Assembly (NCBI RefSeq): GCF_900182615.1
Contig: NZ_FXTE01000001.1
Coordinates: 744,001-808,000, forward strand
Reading direction: 5' to 3'
Length of the DNA: 64,000 bases
Source of the DNA: Ruegeria faecimaris
GTDB lineage: Bacteria; Pseudomonadota; Alphaproteobacteria; Rhodobacterales; Rhodobacteraceae
Position 1 is the first letter of the stretch, and each line of letters starts with the position of its first letter. The position numbers and the translations under genes were made by a program. Under the pieces are notes generated by a model. It was not told where the DNA came from, did not search any database, and saw only the letters and a program-made list of their open reading frames with translations. Below, piece after piece: positions 27,280 to 35,632 of this stretch.

Positions 27280-28188
27280 TTATCGTAAGCTATGAATGTC
27301 GCCCTGCGAGGCGTCACCTAGGTAGAGAGAGAAATCCCCCTCTTTGGCTTCCATCGCATAGCGGGTCATCATGTGGCGGACACCACCGGACACGTATTTT
27401 AGGTTCGGAAGGTCATCCGTTCTGATCCATTCGGCGCCCTCAAGCGGCGTTGGTCGGGAACAGCTGGCCAGAAAATAGGTGTAATGCTGCTTTGTTTCCG
27501 CATCGTCGAATGAGGAATAGACCTGTTCGACCTGCACCTTCAGCCCGCGTTCGGACAGGCCCTGGGTCAACCGGTTTCGCTGCCCACCGCGTTCAACCCC
27601 GGCGATTTGAATGGGACGATAGGCACCGTTGCTTTGCTCAAGCAAAACGCTGTCGCCACTGCGAATGATCGCGCCGCAGATCGTGGGCACCATGGCGTCC
27701 ACTTCCCGCTCGAGCCCAAGGCTGAAATACGACCCGCCAACATATCCAAGCCCCTGCCCGGTCGAATGCGAGAATTCAGCCACCTCACCGATCAATAAGG
27801 TATGATCACCGGCGGGAAGGACCTGATGGGTCTTGCAGCAAAACTGCGCCAGCGCCCCGTCGATTAGGGGTAGATCAAAAAGGCCATTGCTGTGCGCGAC
27901 CTTTGCAAACCGGTCCCCTTTATACCCAGCGAAAGTGTTCGATATCTCTTGCTGTCCATCTGCGAGCACATTCACCGCAAACCGGGTGCAGTTGGCGAAA
28001 ATATCGTGTCTGGACAGAAACTTCCCCGGACACACCAGCAGCAATGGCGGGTCAAGTGACACGGACGAAAACGAGTTTGCGGTGAACCCGACCGGCGCAC
28101 CGTGCTCGTCCCGTGCCGTCACCACTGTCACCCCGGTCATAAAGCTGCCAAAGGCGTCACGCAAAGCTCGGGGGTCCATACTTGTCAT
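27280..28188 (-). CDS. Flavin reductase fused to a degenerate Nudix-like domain
   Basis: A 302-residue two-domain protein. Residues 1-160 are a flavin reductase domain (ALRDAFGSFMTGVTVVTA, GFTANSFSSVSLDPPLLLVC, NVLADGQQEIS) that would supply reduced FMN or FAD to the neighbouring monooxygenase. Residues about 165-300 look like a Nudix fold (ICGAIIRSGDSVLLEQS) but the expected catalytic REXXEEXG helix is replaced by RGGQRNRLTQGLSERG, which lacks the metal-binding Glu residues. The ATG at 28188 shares an ATGA overlap with the upstream hydrolase gene. The extra domain may bind a nucleotide or sense a ligand. Confidence 0.82.
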   Translation of the reverse strand: MTSMDPRALRDAFGSFMTGVTVVTARDEHGAPVGFTANSFSSVSLDPPLLLVCPGKFLSRHDIFANCTRFAVNVLADGQQEISNTFAGYKGDRFAKVAHSNGLFDLPLIDGALAQFCCKTHQVLPAGDHTLLIGEVAEFSHSTGQGLGYVGGSYFSLGLEREVDAMVPTICGAIIRSGDSVLLEQSNGAYRPIQIAGVERGGQRNRLTQGLSERGLKVQVEQVYSSFDDAETKQHYTYFLASCSRPTPLEGAEWIRTDDLPNLKYVSGGVRHMMTRYAMEAKEGDFSLYLGDASQGDIHSLR

Positions 28189-28964
28189 GGCTGGCACCCC
28201 CCCACAAATTCCAACAGCTGTGCGTTTACTTCGGCGGGATGAGTCATCGGCAACATATGTGCGGCACCTGCGATGATTGACGCTTGTCCTGAGGGAACCA
28301 AACGCGCCATGTCCCGAGACATTTCAGGCGTCGAATTCGGCTCATCGGCGCCGGTCATGAACAAGGCGGGACAAGCGATACGGGCCAGTTCATCATCGGA
28401 AGGACCGTCCGTTTCGGCAAAAGCGGTATACGCGGATTTGTAGGCCGCCTGATCAACCTCAGTTAGCCAGCGCCTGCAGGCCTGTCGCTCGGCGGACGAG
28501 GCTTCGCCAAACCAACGTTGCAACGTGACCGTGGGATCATTTGGCCCCGATACCTCCAAGGCCGACGCACGTGCGACGACGGCCTTGTGCGCGGCAACCG
28601 GACGCCGATGGATCGCATTCAATGCCGCAACGCCAAGAACGCTATCTGGCACATCCGCCGCCAGTCGGAGCGCTATCAGGGCGCCCATTGAATGGCCGAT
28701 CAAGACAGCGGGCTCTGTCAGCACGGACGCCGTGCGGTGCACGTAGGCCTCCAAGCCAGTCGGATGATCAAAGCTCGACTGACCATGTCCTGGCATATCC
28801 GGGCACAAGACACGATACCCCGCCGCGACCAGGGCGTCGATCTGCGCGCCCCACGCCTCGGCCCGCAGGCCAACCCCGTGCAGCAGAATAACCAGCGGCC
28901 CTTGGCCCTGATCAATCACCGCCAGGGTGCTGAGTTCAGACCGAGGCCGGGTTGTCCACGTCAT
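28185..28964 (-). CDS. Alpha/beta hydrolase of the flavin monooxygenase operon
   Basis: A 259-residue alpha/beta hydrolase with the oxyanion segment LLHGVGLRAEAW, nucleophile elbow GHSMGAL, acid near FMTGADEPNS and catalytic His in GAAHMLPMTHP. The ATG at 28964 begins MTWTTRPRSELST just before the first strand; a longer frame upstream lies inside the previous gene. It overlaps that gene by about 29 bases and the flavin reductase gene by four. It probably hydrolyses an ester, lactone or C-C/amide product of the oxygenase reaction. Confidence 0.87.
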   Translation of the reverse strand: MTWTTRPRSELSTLAVIDQGQGPLVILLHGVGLRAEAWGAQIDALVAAGYRVLCPDMPGHGQSSFDHPTGLEAYVHRTASVLTEPAVLIGHSMGALIALRLAADVPDSVLGVAALNAIHRRPVAAHKAVVARASALEVSGPNDPTVTLQRWFGEASSAERQACRRWLTEVDQAAYKSAYTAFAETDGPSDDELARIACPALFMTGADEPNSTPEMSRDMARLVPSGQASIIAGAAHMLPMTHPAEVNAQLLEFVGGCQP

Positions 28965-29592
28965 GGCCCAAATCCTTGAGGTCCTGATAACGGTCGCCGA
29001 TCCGATGATGGGGACGGCCCGAGGTTGCGCCACCCAGCACGACCACAATTTCATCCGCGCGCGGTGCGTCGGGGATTGCAAACTGCAGCGTCAGATAATG
29101 CGATCTACGCCCGGCATCATTCTTGTCCATCATGGGCACCATGATCGGAGTGTTCGCCGGACCGCGGGTATTGGTGAAGGACAGATAGGACTTGGCCCCA
29201 ACCGCTTGACGATAGTAATTCCCGAAATGCAGCGTGTGGATCAGGCCCGAGGCATGTTCGACCTCGCCATCCAGCCCAACGACCGCCGCTTTGCCATAGG
29301 CTTCGATCACCTCGCCGCCGCCTGCAAGCGTGACCATCCGGTCAGTCAACATTTGCCCCAGCACAGGTCCATAGGCCAGAATTTCCGGCCTCAGATCCTC
29401 GACATACCGGCCAGCCCAGGGGTTCGACACAACCGCCGCTACGGCAAACATGCGCCACGGGCGTTCCGCTGCCCGAAATCCTTCAACCAGAACCTCTTCG
29501 TCGAAAGTCACTATTTTTCTGATATTTGGCTGCACTGCCGTCTCCCCAAATCTGCTTGAGGAAATATCACCGTTAGAAACATCTTTTGACAA
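28936..29592 (-). CDS. AA_synth (amino acid synthesis, PF06684-like) family protein
   Basis: A 218-residue protein that I assign to the AA_synth family, whose biochemical role is not established despite its name. Features are IRKIVTFDEEVLVEGFRAAERPWR-like N-terminal segment (about residues 24-47), VSNPWAGRYVEDLRP, and LTLQFAIPDAPRADEIVVV near the end. It is the first gene of the flavin monooxygenase operon and divergent from a LysR gene 51 bases away. In such operons it may act on a ring-opened or carbonyl intermediate; this is inference. Confidence 0.78.
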   Translation of the reverse strand: MSKDVSNGDISSSRFGETAVQPNIRKIVTFDEEVLVEGFRAAERPWRMFAVAAVVSNPWAGRYVEDLRPEILAYGPVLGQMLTDRMVTLAGGGEVIEAYGKAAVVGLDGEVEHASGLIHTLHFGNYYRQAVGAKSYLSFTNTRGPANTPIMVPMMDKNDAGRRSHYLTLQFAIPDAPRADEIVVVLGGATSGRPHHRIGDRYQDLKDLGHDVDNPASV

Positions 29593-29614
29593 ACGAAAGA
29601 ACTTGAGCCTTAGG

Positions 29615-29631
29615 TATTAATAGCACTAATA
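29615..29631. promoter_or_regulatory. Dyad in the LysR/operon divergent promoter
   Basis: TATTA and TAATA are arranged as an inverted repeat with a 7-base spacer (29615-29631) in the 51-base gap between the divergent LysR gene and the flavin monooxygenase operon. The T-N11-A form and place suit a LysR-type operator. A TTGACA at 29586-29591 may serve the plus strand. Confidence 0.45.
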
Positions 29632-29643
29632 GGTCAGTTACCG

Positions 29644-30492
29644 ATGGTAAAAACACTCCCTCCTCTAACATGGTTTCGGTCGTTCGAAGCGGCCGCACGG
29701 CGGCTCAGTTCGACTGCGGCGGCAGATGAGATCGGGTTGACGCAATCCGCAGTCAGCCAACAAATCAAAGCCTTGGAAACCCGTCTGGGCGTCGTTCTGT
29801 TCCACCGCCACGCGCGCGGTCTTTCTTTGACGGATGAAGGGCGGAAGCTGCTGCCACAAGTCGAGGCAGCCTTGGATATGTTGCACTCCGCAGCCTCACC
29901 CTATTTGGCCGAAGAAAAAGCTCGCCATATCACGGTGGCAGCCTCTATCAGCATCATCGAATGGGTCATCTCGCCGGCATTACCCGAATTTCAGGCCCAG
30001 CACCCGGAAACCTCACTCCGATTTGTCAGCACGATCTGGCCTGACGAATACGCAGCATCGCGCGCCGATATTGAGGTACGCTTTGGTTCAGAAAAACAAG
30101 TCGGGAAAAATGCGAAACCGTTGAATCCCAATCGCCTTGTCCCGGTGGTGTCGCCGAATCTAAGCGGCAATTGGCTTGAACTGCCCCTGATCGAATCCGT
30201 TGGCACATCGGACAGTTGGGCGTCATGGGGTGAAATCACCGGCCAGAAACTGCGCAAGCCATCATATTTTGTGGATTCCTATGGCCTCGCCCTGCAACTT
30301 GCCGTTTCAGGCAGCGGTGTTGCGCTGGTGAATTCTATCATCGCAGAGCAAGCCCTGAAATCGGGCAAAGTCCGCCTTGCCAGCAAAGATTCCGCACCCG
30401 CCTGTGAGGGCTATTTTTTATCCGTCCTTCGCAACTCAGCCGAGGTATCGGATTTCACCGATTGGTTTTCCGGCCTTATTTCTTGTGCCTGA
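29644..30492 (+). CDS. LysR family transcriptional regulator
   Basis: A 282-residue LysR-type regulator of the GcvA-like sort. The helix-turn-helix occupies residues about 8-65 (SSTAAADEIGLTQSAVSQQIKAL region ending near residue 46), and the C-terminal two-lobe effector domain follows. It is transcribed divergently from the five-gene flavin monooxygenase operon across a short gap with a dyad, so it probably controls that operon. It is also 85 bases upstream of soxB on the same strand, but the dyad before soxB and the GlxA regulator suggest separate control there. Confidence 0.88.
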   Translation: MVKTLPPLTWFRSFEAAARRLSSTAAADEIGLTQSAVSQQIKALETRLGVVLFHRHARGLSLTDEGRKLLPQVEAALDMLHSAASPYLAEEKARHITVAASISIIEWVISPALPEFQAQHPETSLRFVSTIWPDEYAASRADIEVRFGSEKQVGKNAKPLNPNRLVPVVSPNLSGNWLELPLIESVGTSDSWASWGEITGQKLRKPSYFVDSYGLALQLAVSGSGVALVNSIIAEQALKSGKVRLASKDSAPACEGYFLSVLRNSAEVSDFTDWFSGLISCA

Positions 30493-30494
30493 GG

Positions 30495-30507
30495 GTCTGA
30501 TTCAGAC
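30495..30507. promoter_or_regulatory. Perfect inverted repeat upstream of soxB
   Basis: GTCTGA and TCAGAC flank a single T (30495-30507), a perfect 13-base dyad about 70 bases before the soxB start. Its place suits an operator for the sox operon. It starts three bases after the LysR stop, so a weak termination role is also possible, though no T tract follows. Confidence 0.45.
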
Positions 30508-30577
30508 ACACCTATGTCGCATATGGGGATATCGCCGCGCCAGAAAATAATGAAGTTTGGAAGAAAAGGTCCGATTC

Positions 30578-31828
30578 ATGAGATATTCCGGCTTTCGAGT
30601 TATCAAAGAGGCGCTAACCGGCCACAAAGGGTGGAAGCCGGTCTGGCGTGAACCTGAACCTAAGGCCCATTACGACATCATCGTAATCGGCGGCGGCGGG
30701 CATGGTCTGGCAACCGCGCATTACCTTTCCAAAATCTACGGCCAACGAAATGTTGCCGTAATCGAGAAAGGCTGGATCGGTGGCGGAAATGTGGGCCGAA
30801 ACACCACGATCATTCGCTCGAACTACCTGCTGGATGGGAATGAGCCGTTCTATGAGTTCTCGCTGAAGCTGTGGGAAGGGCTCGAGCAGGACCTGAACTA
30901 TAACGCAATGGTCAGTCAGCGCGGTATCGTCAATCTGTTCCATACGGATGGTCAGCGTGACGCCTATACGCGACGTGGCAATGCGATGATCCTGAACGGG
31001 GCCGATGCCGAATTGCTGGATGCAAATCAGGTGCGGCGCGAACACCCTTATCTGAATTTCGACGACGCTCGCTTTCCGATCAAGGGCGGCCTTGTTCAAC
31101 GGCGCGGCGGTACCGTGCGCCATGATGCAGTGGCCTGGGGCTATGCCCGGTCAGCCGACCTTCGTGGCGTCGATATTATTCAGAACTGTGAAGTTACCGG
31201 GCTGCGGATAGAAGACGGTAAATGTCTTGGGGTCGAAACGACTAAGGGCTTTATCGGCGCCTCCAAAGTCGGATGCGCCGTTGCGGGCAGTTCGGGGCGC
31301 GTTATGGGGATGGCCGGACTGCGCCTGCCTATCGAAAGCCACGTTCTGCAAGCCTTTGTATCTGAAGGGTTAAAACCCGTCCTACCCAGTGTCATCACCT
31401 ATGGCGCGGGGCATTTTTATGTCAGTCAGTCCGACAAGGGCGGGCTGGTGTTCGGTGGCGATCTTGACGGCTATAACACCTATGCCCAACGCGGCAACTT
31501 GCCCGTGGTCGAGGATGTTTGCGAAGGTGGCATGGCATTGATGCCGATGATCGGACGCGCCCGGTTGCTGCGGATGTGGGGCGGCGTGATGGATATGTCG
31601 ATGGATGGCTCACCGATCATTGACCAAACGCCGGTCGAGGGCCTCTATTTCAACGGGGGCTGGTGCTATGGCGGGTTCAAGGCCACTCCGGCTTCGGGCT
31701 ATTGCTTTGCGCATCTGCTTGCAAAAGACAAACCGCACCCTGTCGCAACAGCCTATCGGTTGGACCGGTTCCGCACCGGCCGGATGATCGACGAAAAAGG
31801 CGCGGGCAATCAGCCCAACCTGCATTAA
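30578..31828 (+). CDS. soxB: Sarcosine oxidase subunit beta
   Basis: A 416-residue FAD/FMN subunit of heterotetrameric sarcosine oxidase, where sarcosine is oxidised to glycine. The dinucleotide-binding motif is IIVIGGGGHGLATAHYLSK near residue 35. The RHDAVAWGYA stretch (His182) lies where the family attaches FMN through a His. The ATG at 30578, preceded by GGAAGAAAAGG, gives the conserved start MRYSGF and GHKGWKPVWREPEPK; a TTG 21 bases upstream is less likely. First gene of soxBDAG, with sarcosine probably coming in part from creatinase. Confidence 0.94.
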   Translation: MRYSGFRVIKEALTGHKGWKPVWREPEPKAHYDIIVIGGGGHGLATAHYLSKIYGQRNVAVIEKGWIGGGNVGRNTTIIRSNYLLDGNEPFYEFSLKLWEGLEQDLNYNAMVSQRGIVNLFHTDGQRDAYTRRGNAMILNGADAELLDANQVRREHPYLNFDDARFPIKGGLVQRRGGTVRHDAVAWGYARSADLRGVDIIQNCEVTGLRIEDGKCLGVETTKGFIGASKVGCAVAGSSGRVMGMAGLRLPIESHVLQAFVSEGLKPVLPSVITYGAGHFYVSQSDKGGLVFGGDLDGYNTYAQRGNLPVVEDVCEGGMALMPMIGRARLLRMWGGVMDMSMDGSPIIDQTPVEGLYFNGGWCYGGFKATPASGYCFAHLLAKDKPHPVATAYRLDRFRTGRMIDEKGAGNQPNLH

Positions 31829-31842
31829 AGGGGACACCAGAC

Positions 31843-32130
31843 ATGATAATCAACCATCCCCTTCTTGGGCCTCGCGATGCATCAGAATTCACCTATCTGG
31901 GCGACGCCGCGCTGATTGACCGCCCCGATTGGCAGGCGGAAAATGCCGCCGAGGCCTTTCACGACTATGCCTATCTGCGTGACAACCCGGCAGGCGAGCA
32001 CCGTGAACTTTGGTACCACGAAACAGGTGACCGATCCTGGCTGGTCGTCACGCGCAACACGCTGACCCACGAGATTTCAAAGGTGGAACTGGCCCGCGAT
32101 GTGGCCCGCGCACGGGGGCGCTCCAAATGA
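31843..32130 (+). CDS. soxD: Sarcosine oxidase subunit delta lacking cysteines
   Basis: A 95-residue small subunit in the usual place between soxB and soxA. It keeps the family frame (GPRDASEFTYLGDAAL, then ELWYHETGDRSWLVVTRNTLTHEI). Structurally characterised delta subunits bind zinc through three Cys and one His; here the N-terminal CPxCG is HPLLG, the later Cys is Asp, and the whole protein contains no Cys. The His in WYHETG is kept. The zinc site is therefore almost certainly absent. Its stop overlaps the soxA ATG. Confidence 0.9.
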   Translation: MIINHPLLGPRDASEFTYLGDAALIDRPDWQAENAAEAFHDYAYLRDNPAGEHRELWYHETGDRSWLVVTRNTLTHEISKVELARDVARARGRSK

Positions 32131-35072
32131 CGCAGGTGAACCGGCTGAACGGCGGACAGATCGACCGCAATACAACGCTGAACTTCCGCTTTGACGGGCG
32201 CAGCTATACCGCCCATCCCGGCGACACTTTGGCATCTGCCCTGCTGGCCAATGATGTGCGTCTGATCGGGCGGTCTTTCAAATACCACCGTCCGCGCGGA
32301 TTGCTGACCGCAGGATCCGAAGAGCCGAACGGCCTGGTCGAACTGCGCTCGGGCGCCCGCAAAGAGCCCAATACCCGCGCAACAACCATCGAGATGTTCG
32401 AGGGGCTTGAGGCGCGATCACAGAACCGCTGGCCCAGCCTGAAATTCGACGCGCTGGCCGTGAATGACATGTTTTCCAACTTCCTGTCTGCGGGTTTCTA
32501 CTACAAGACTTTCATGTGGCCTGCAGTCTTCTGGGAAAAGCTGTACGAACCTACAATCCGCCGCGCAGCCGGACTTGGATCGCTTTCGATGCAAGAGGAC
32601 CCGGACGAATACGACAAGGGCTTTCGCCATTGCGATCTGCTGATCATTGGTGCCGGACCAGCCGGTCTTATGGCGGCTTTGACCGCGGGTCGTGCGGGCT
32701 CGGATGTCATTCTGGCGGATGAGGATTTCGCCCTGGGCGGTCGCCTGAACAGCGAAACACTCACCATAGACGATGCTGCGGCGTCTGACTGGGCGGCGCA
32801 GGCTGTGGCCGAGCTGTCCGCGCTTCCCAATGTGCGCCTGATGCCGCGCACCACGGTGATCGGCGCGTTTGACCACGGAATTTATGGCGCGGTCGAGCGT
32901 ACGGGCGATCATCTGCCCAGCCTGCCCGCAGGCAAACCCCGGCAAATCCTCTGGCGTATCTATACCCAAAAGGCGCTGCTGTGCGCAGGCGCGACCGAGC
33001 GGCCAATCGCATTCGAGAACAATGATCGCCCCGGCATCATGACCGCTAGCTCCCTGCGCACCTATGCCAACCGTTTCGGAGTGGCGGCCTCGCAGCGCGT
33101 CGCGGTCTTTACCAACAATGATGACGGCCACCGCACCGCAGCTGATCTGCACGCCAAAGGTGTCAAAATCACTGCGGTGATCGATGTGCGCAAAGACGCC
33201 CCCATCAGCCATGACTACGAAGTTCTGCAGGGTGCTCAGGTCACAAATACCAAAGGCCGACTGGGGCTGAGCTTTGTCGAAGTCGCCCTGCCCGATGGCT
33301 CAACCCGGACATTGGAATGCGGTACCTTGGGCGTCTCGGGCGGTTGGAACCCCAACGTCCACATGACCTGCCACCAGCGCGGCCGCCCCGCATGGGATGA
33401 GACGCTGGCCGCTTTCGTACCCGGCGCCGACCTGCCGGTTGGCATGTCTGTTGCCGGTGCGGCAAACGGCGATATGTCCACCCACGGCGCGCTGCGCTCT
33501 GGCGCCGAGGCCGCAATCGCCGCTTTGGGCCTGACCAGTGCCAAACCCGATCTGCCCGAGGCCGAGGACGCGCCCATCGCGCAGACACCATTCTGGTACG
33601 TGCAGGGCTGCAAACGCGCCTGGCTTGACCAACAGAACGATGTGACGGTCAAGGATGTCCGTCTCAGCTATCAGGAGGGCTTCCGTTCGGTCGAGCATCT
33701 GAAACGCTATACCACGCTGGGCATGGCCACGGACCAAGGCAAGACCTCGAATATCGGCGGGCTGGCGATTATGGCCGAGCTGGCCGGTAAGTCGATCCCC
33801 GAGACCGGTACCACCATCTTCCGCCCGCCCTATACCCCCGTCCCGATTGCTACTTTCGCTGGCCGGATGAAGGGCAAAGAGTTCCACCCTACCCGCCTGA
33901 CGCCCTCACATCACTGGGCCGAAGAACGCGGCGCGGTGTTTGTCGAGGTTGGCAACTGGCTGCGCGCGCAGTGGTTCCCCCTGCCCGGCGAGACCCATTG
34001 GCGCGAGAGCGTGGACCGTGAAGTGCGTCAGACGCGTGCCTCGGTCGGGGTGTGCGACTGCACGACATTGGGCAAAATCGACGTGCAGGGTACCGATGCG
34101 GCAGCGTTCCTGAACCGGGTCTATGCCAATGGTTTCGCCAAGCTTGCGGTCGGCAAAACCCGCTATGGCCTGATGCTGCGCGAAGATGGCATGGCGATGG
34201 ATGATGGCACAGCGGCAAGGCTGGCCGAGGATCATTTCGTCGTCACTACCACGACCGCAAATGCCGTAGTCGTCTATCGCCACATGGAATTCGTGCGCCA
34301 GTGCCTGTGCCCGGACATGGATGTGCAGCTGATATCCACCACAGAAGGATGGGCGCAATATGCAGTTGCCGGGCCCAATTCCCGTAAGCTGCTGCGAAAA
34401 ATCATCGACCCGGAATTCGACATCTCGAATGAGGCCTTTCCCTTTATGGCCTGTGGAACCATCACAGTGTGCGGCGGCCTTCGGGCGCGGCTGTTCCGGA
34501 TTTCCTTTTCAGGCGAGCTGGCATTCGAAATCGCGGTTCCCTCTCGCTATGGCGACGCATTGATGCGCAGGCTGATGGCCGAGGGCGAAGAGTTCGACGT
34601 TGTCCCATATGGCACCGAAGCACTGGGCGTCATGCGGGTCGAAAAAGGCCATGCTGCAGGCAGCGAGTTGAACGGCACCACAACCGCCCTGAACCTGGGA
34701 ATGGGCCGCATGGTGTCCAAAAAGAAGGACAGCATCGGATCAACCCTGTCGGAACGCGAGGCACTGAACCAACCGGATGCACTGATGCTGGTGGGGATCA
34801 AACCGTTGGAGCCTGAAAACAAGGTAACCGCCGGTGGCCACCTGATGAACACTGACGGCCCGGTCGATGCAGCCCATGATCAGGGCTATGTCACCTCAGC
34901 CGTCTACTCACCCATTCTGAACAGTAGCATTGGGCTGGGACTGTTGAAAAACGGCGGCGACAGGCTGGGCGAAAAAATGCGCCTTGTCTCTCCGCTGACG
35001 GACCTGACGGTCGAGGTGGAAATTGTCTCGGCCCATTTCGTTGACCCGGAAGGAGAACGTCTGCGTGGATAA
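32127..35072 (+). CDS. soxA: Sarcosine oxidase subunit alpha
   Basis: A 981-residue subunit. In order: a ferredoxin-like N-terminal domain (RFDGRSYTAHPGDTLASALL), an NAD-binding Rossmann motif LLIIGAGPAGLMAALTAGR near residue 172, a pyridine nucleotide-disulfide-like middle part, and from about residue 585 a GcvT-like folate domain that passes the methyl-derived one-carbon unit to tetrahydrofolate, giving 5,10-methylene-THF. Length matches the family. It starts within an ATGA overlap with soxD and ends inside the start of soxG. Dimethylglycine or another secondary N-methyl amine is a possible alternative substrate for such heterotetramers. Confidence 0.94.
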   Translation: MTQVNRLNGGQIDRNTTLNFRFDGRSYTAHPGDTLASALLANDVRLIGRSFKYHRPRGLLTAGSEEPNGLVELRSGARKEPNTRATTIEMFEGLEARSQNRWPSLKFDALAVNDMFSNFLSAGFYYKTFMWPAVFWEKLYEPTIRRAAGLGSLSMQEDPDEYDKGFRHCDLLIIGAGPAGLMAALTAGRAGSDVILADEDFALGGRLNSETLTIDDAAASDWAAQAVAELSALPNVRLMPRTTVIGAFDHGIYGAVERTGDHLPSLPAGKPRQILWRIYTQKALLCAGATERPIAFENNDRPGIMTASSLRTYANRFGVAASQRVAVFTNNDDGHRTAADLHAKGVKITAVIDVRKDAPISHDYEVLQGAQVTNTKGRLGLSFVEVALPDGSTRTLECGTLGVSGGWNPNVHMTCHQRGRPAWDETLAAFVPGADLPVGMSVAGAANGDMSTHGALRSGAEAAIAALGLTSAKPDLPEAEDAPIAQTPFWYVQGCKRAWLDQQNDVTVKDVRLSYQEGFRSVEHLKRYTTLGMATDQGKTSNIGGLAIMAELAGKSIPETGTTIFRPPYTPVPIATFAGRMKGKEFHPTRLTPSHHWAEERGAVFVEVGNWLRAQWFPLPGETHWRESVDREVRQTRASVGVCDCTTLGKIDVQGTDAAAFLNRVYANGFAKLAVGKTRYGLMLREDGMAMDDGTAARLAEDHFVVTTTTANAVVVYRHMEFVRQCLCPDMDVQLISTTEGWAQYAVAGPNSRKLLRKIIDPEFDISNEAFPFMACGTITVCGGLRARLFRISFSGELAFEIAVPSRYGDALMRRLMAEGEEFDVVPYGTEALGVMRVEKGHAAGSELNGTTTALNLGMGRMVSKKKDSIGSTLSEREALNQPDALMLVGIKPLEPENKVTAGGHLMNTDGPVDAAHDQGYVTSAVYSPILNSSIGLGLLKNGGDRLGEKMRLVSPLTDLTVEVEIVSAHFVDPEGERLRG

Positions 35073-35625
35073 TCTGGTTGCGATAACCGCCCTCGGCGCG
35101 GCTGACCCTCGGGTAGACACGGTTGGGCCTGTCACCTGTTCCGAGATACCGGACGTGGCGTTGGCATCAGTCGCGGCGCGGCTCGGTCAGGAAACAGCGG
35201 CCAAAGCCGCATTGAAGAAACTAATTGGCGCTGAGGTACCAAAGGTCCAGAGGTTTGAAGGAACCGCAATCACCGCCTTTTGGGCGGGGCCAGAGCAATG
35301 GATGGTTGAAGCACCGCATGACACGCACGAGGACCTTGCCGCGCAGGTGAAATCTGCGGTTGGGTCTGCAGCCTCGGTCACGGAACAGACCGATGCCTGG
35401 GTGCGTTTCGACTTGGCTGGTGCGAACATTCAAGCAGTGCTGGAGCTTTTGTGCCAGTTGGATCTGCGCATATTGACTAAGGGAACGGCGGCGCGCAGCT
35501 CGATCCACCATATTGGCTGTTTCGTGCTGTTTCGTGGTTCAGATCACTACAGCCTGTACGGTCCGCGCTCGTCCGCCAAATCTCTGCACCATGCGATCCT
35601 GACGGCGATGCGATCGGCGCTTTAG
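35065..35625 (+). CDS. soxG: Sarcosine oxidase subunit gamma
   Basis: A 186-residue gamma subunit, needed for assembly of the heterotetramer. The GTG start at 35065 has GGAAGGAG ten bases upstream and overlaps the soxA stop by eight bases. Recognisable parts are RFEGTAITAFWAGPEQWMVEA and the C-terminal RSSIHHIGCFVLFRGSDHY-like segment (near residues 150-168). It completes soxBDAG and faces the convergent GlxA-type regulator gene across seven bases. Confidence 0.9.
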   Translation: MDNLVAITALGAADPRVDTVGPVTCSEIPDVALASVAARLGQETAAKAALKKLIGAEVPKVQRFEGTAITAFWAGPEQWMVEAPHDTHEDLAAQVKSAVGSAASVTEQTDAWVRFDLAGANIQAVLELLCQLDLRILTKGTAARSSIHHIGCFVLFRGSDHYSLYGPRSSAKSLHHAILTAMRSAL

Positions 35626-35632
35626 TCAGCGC

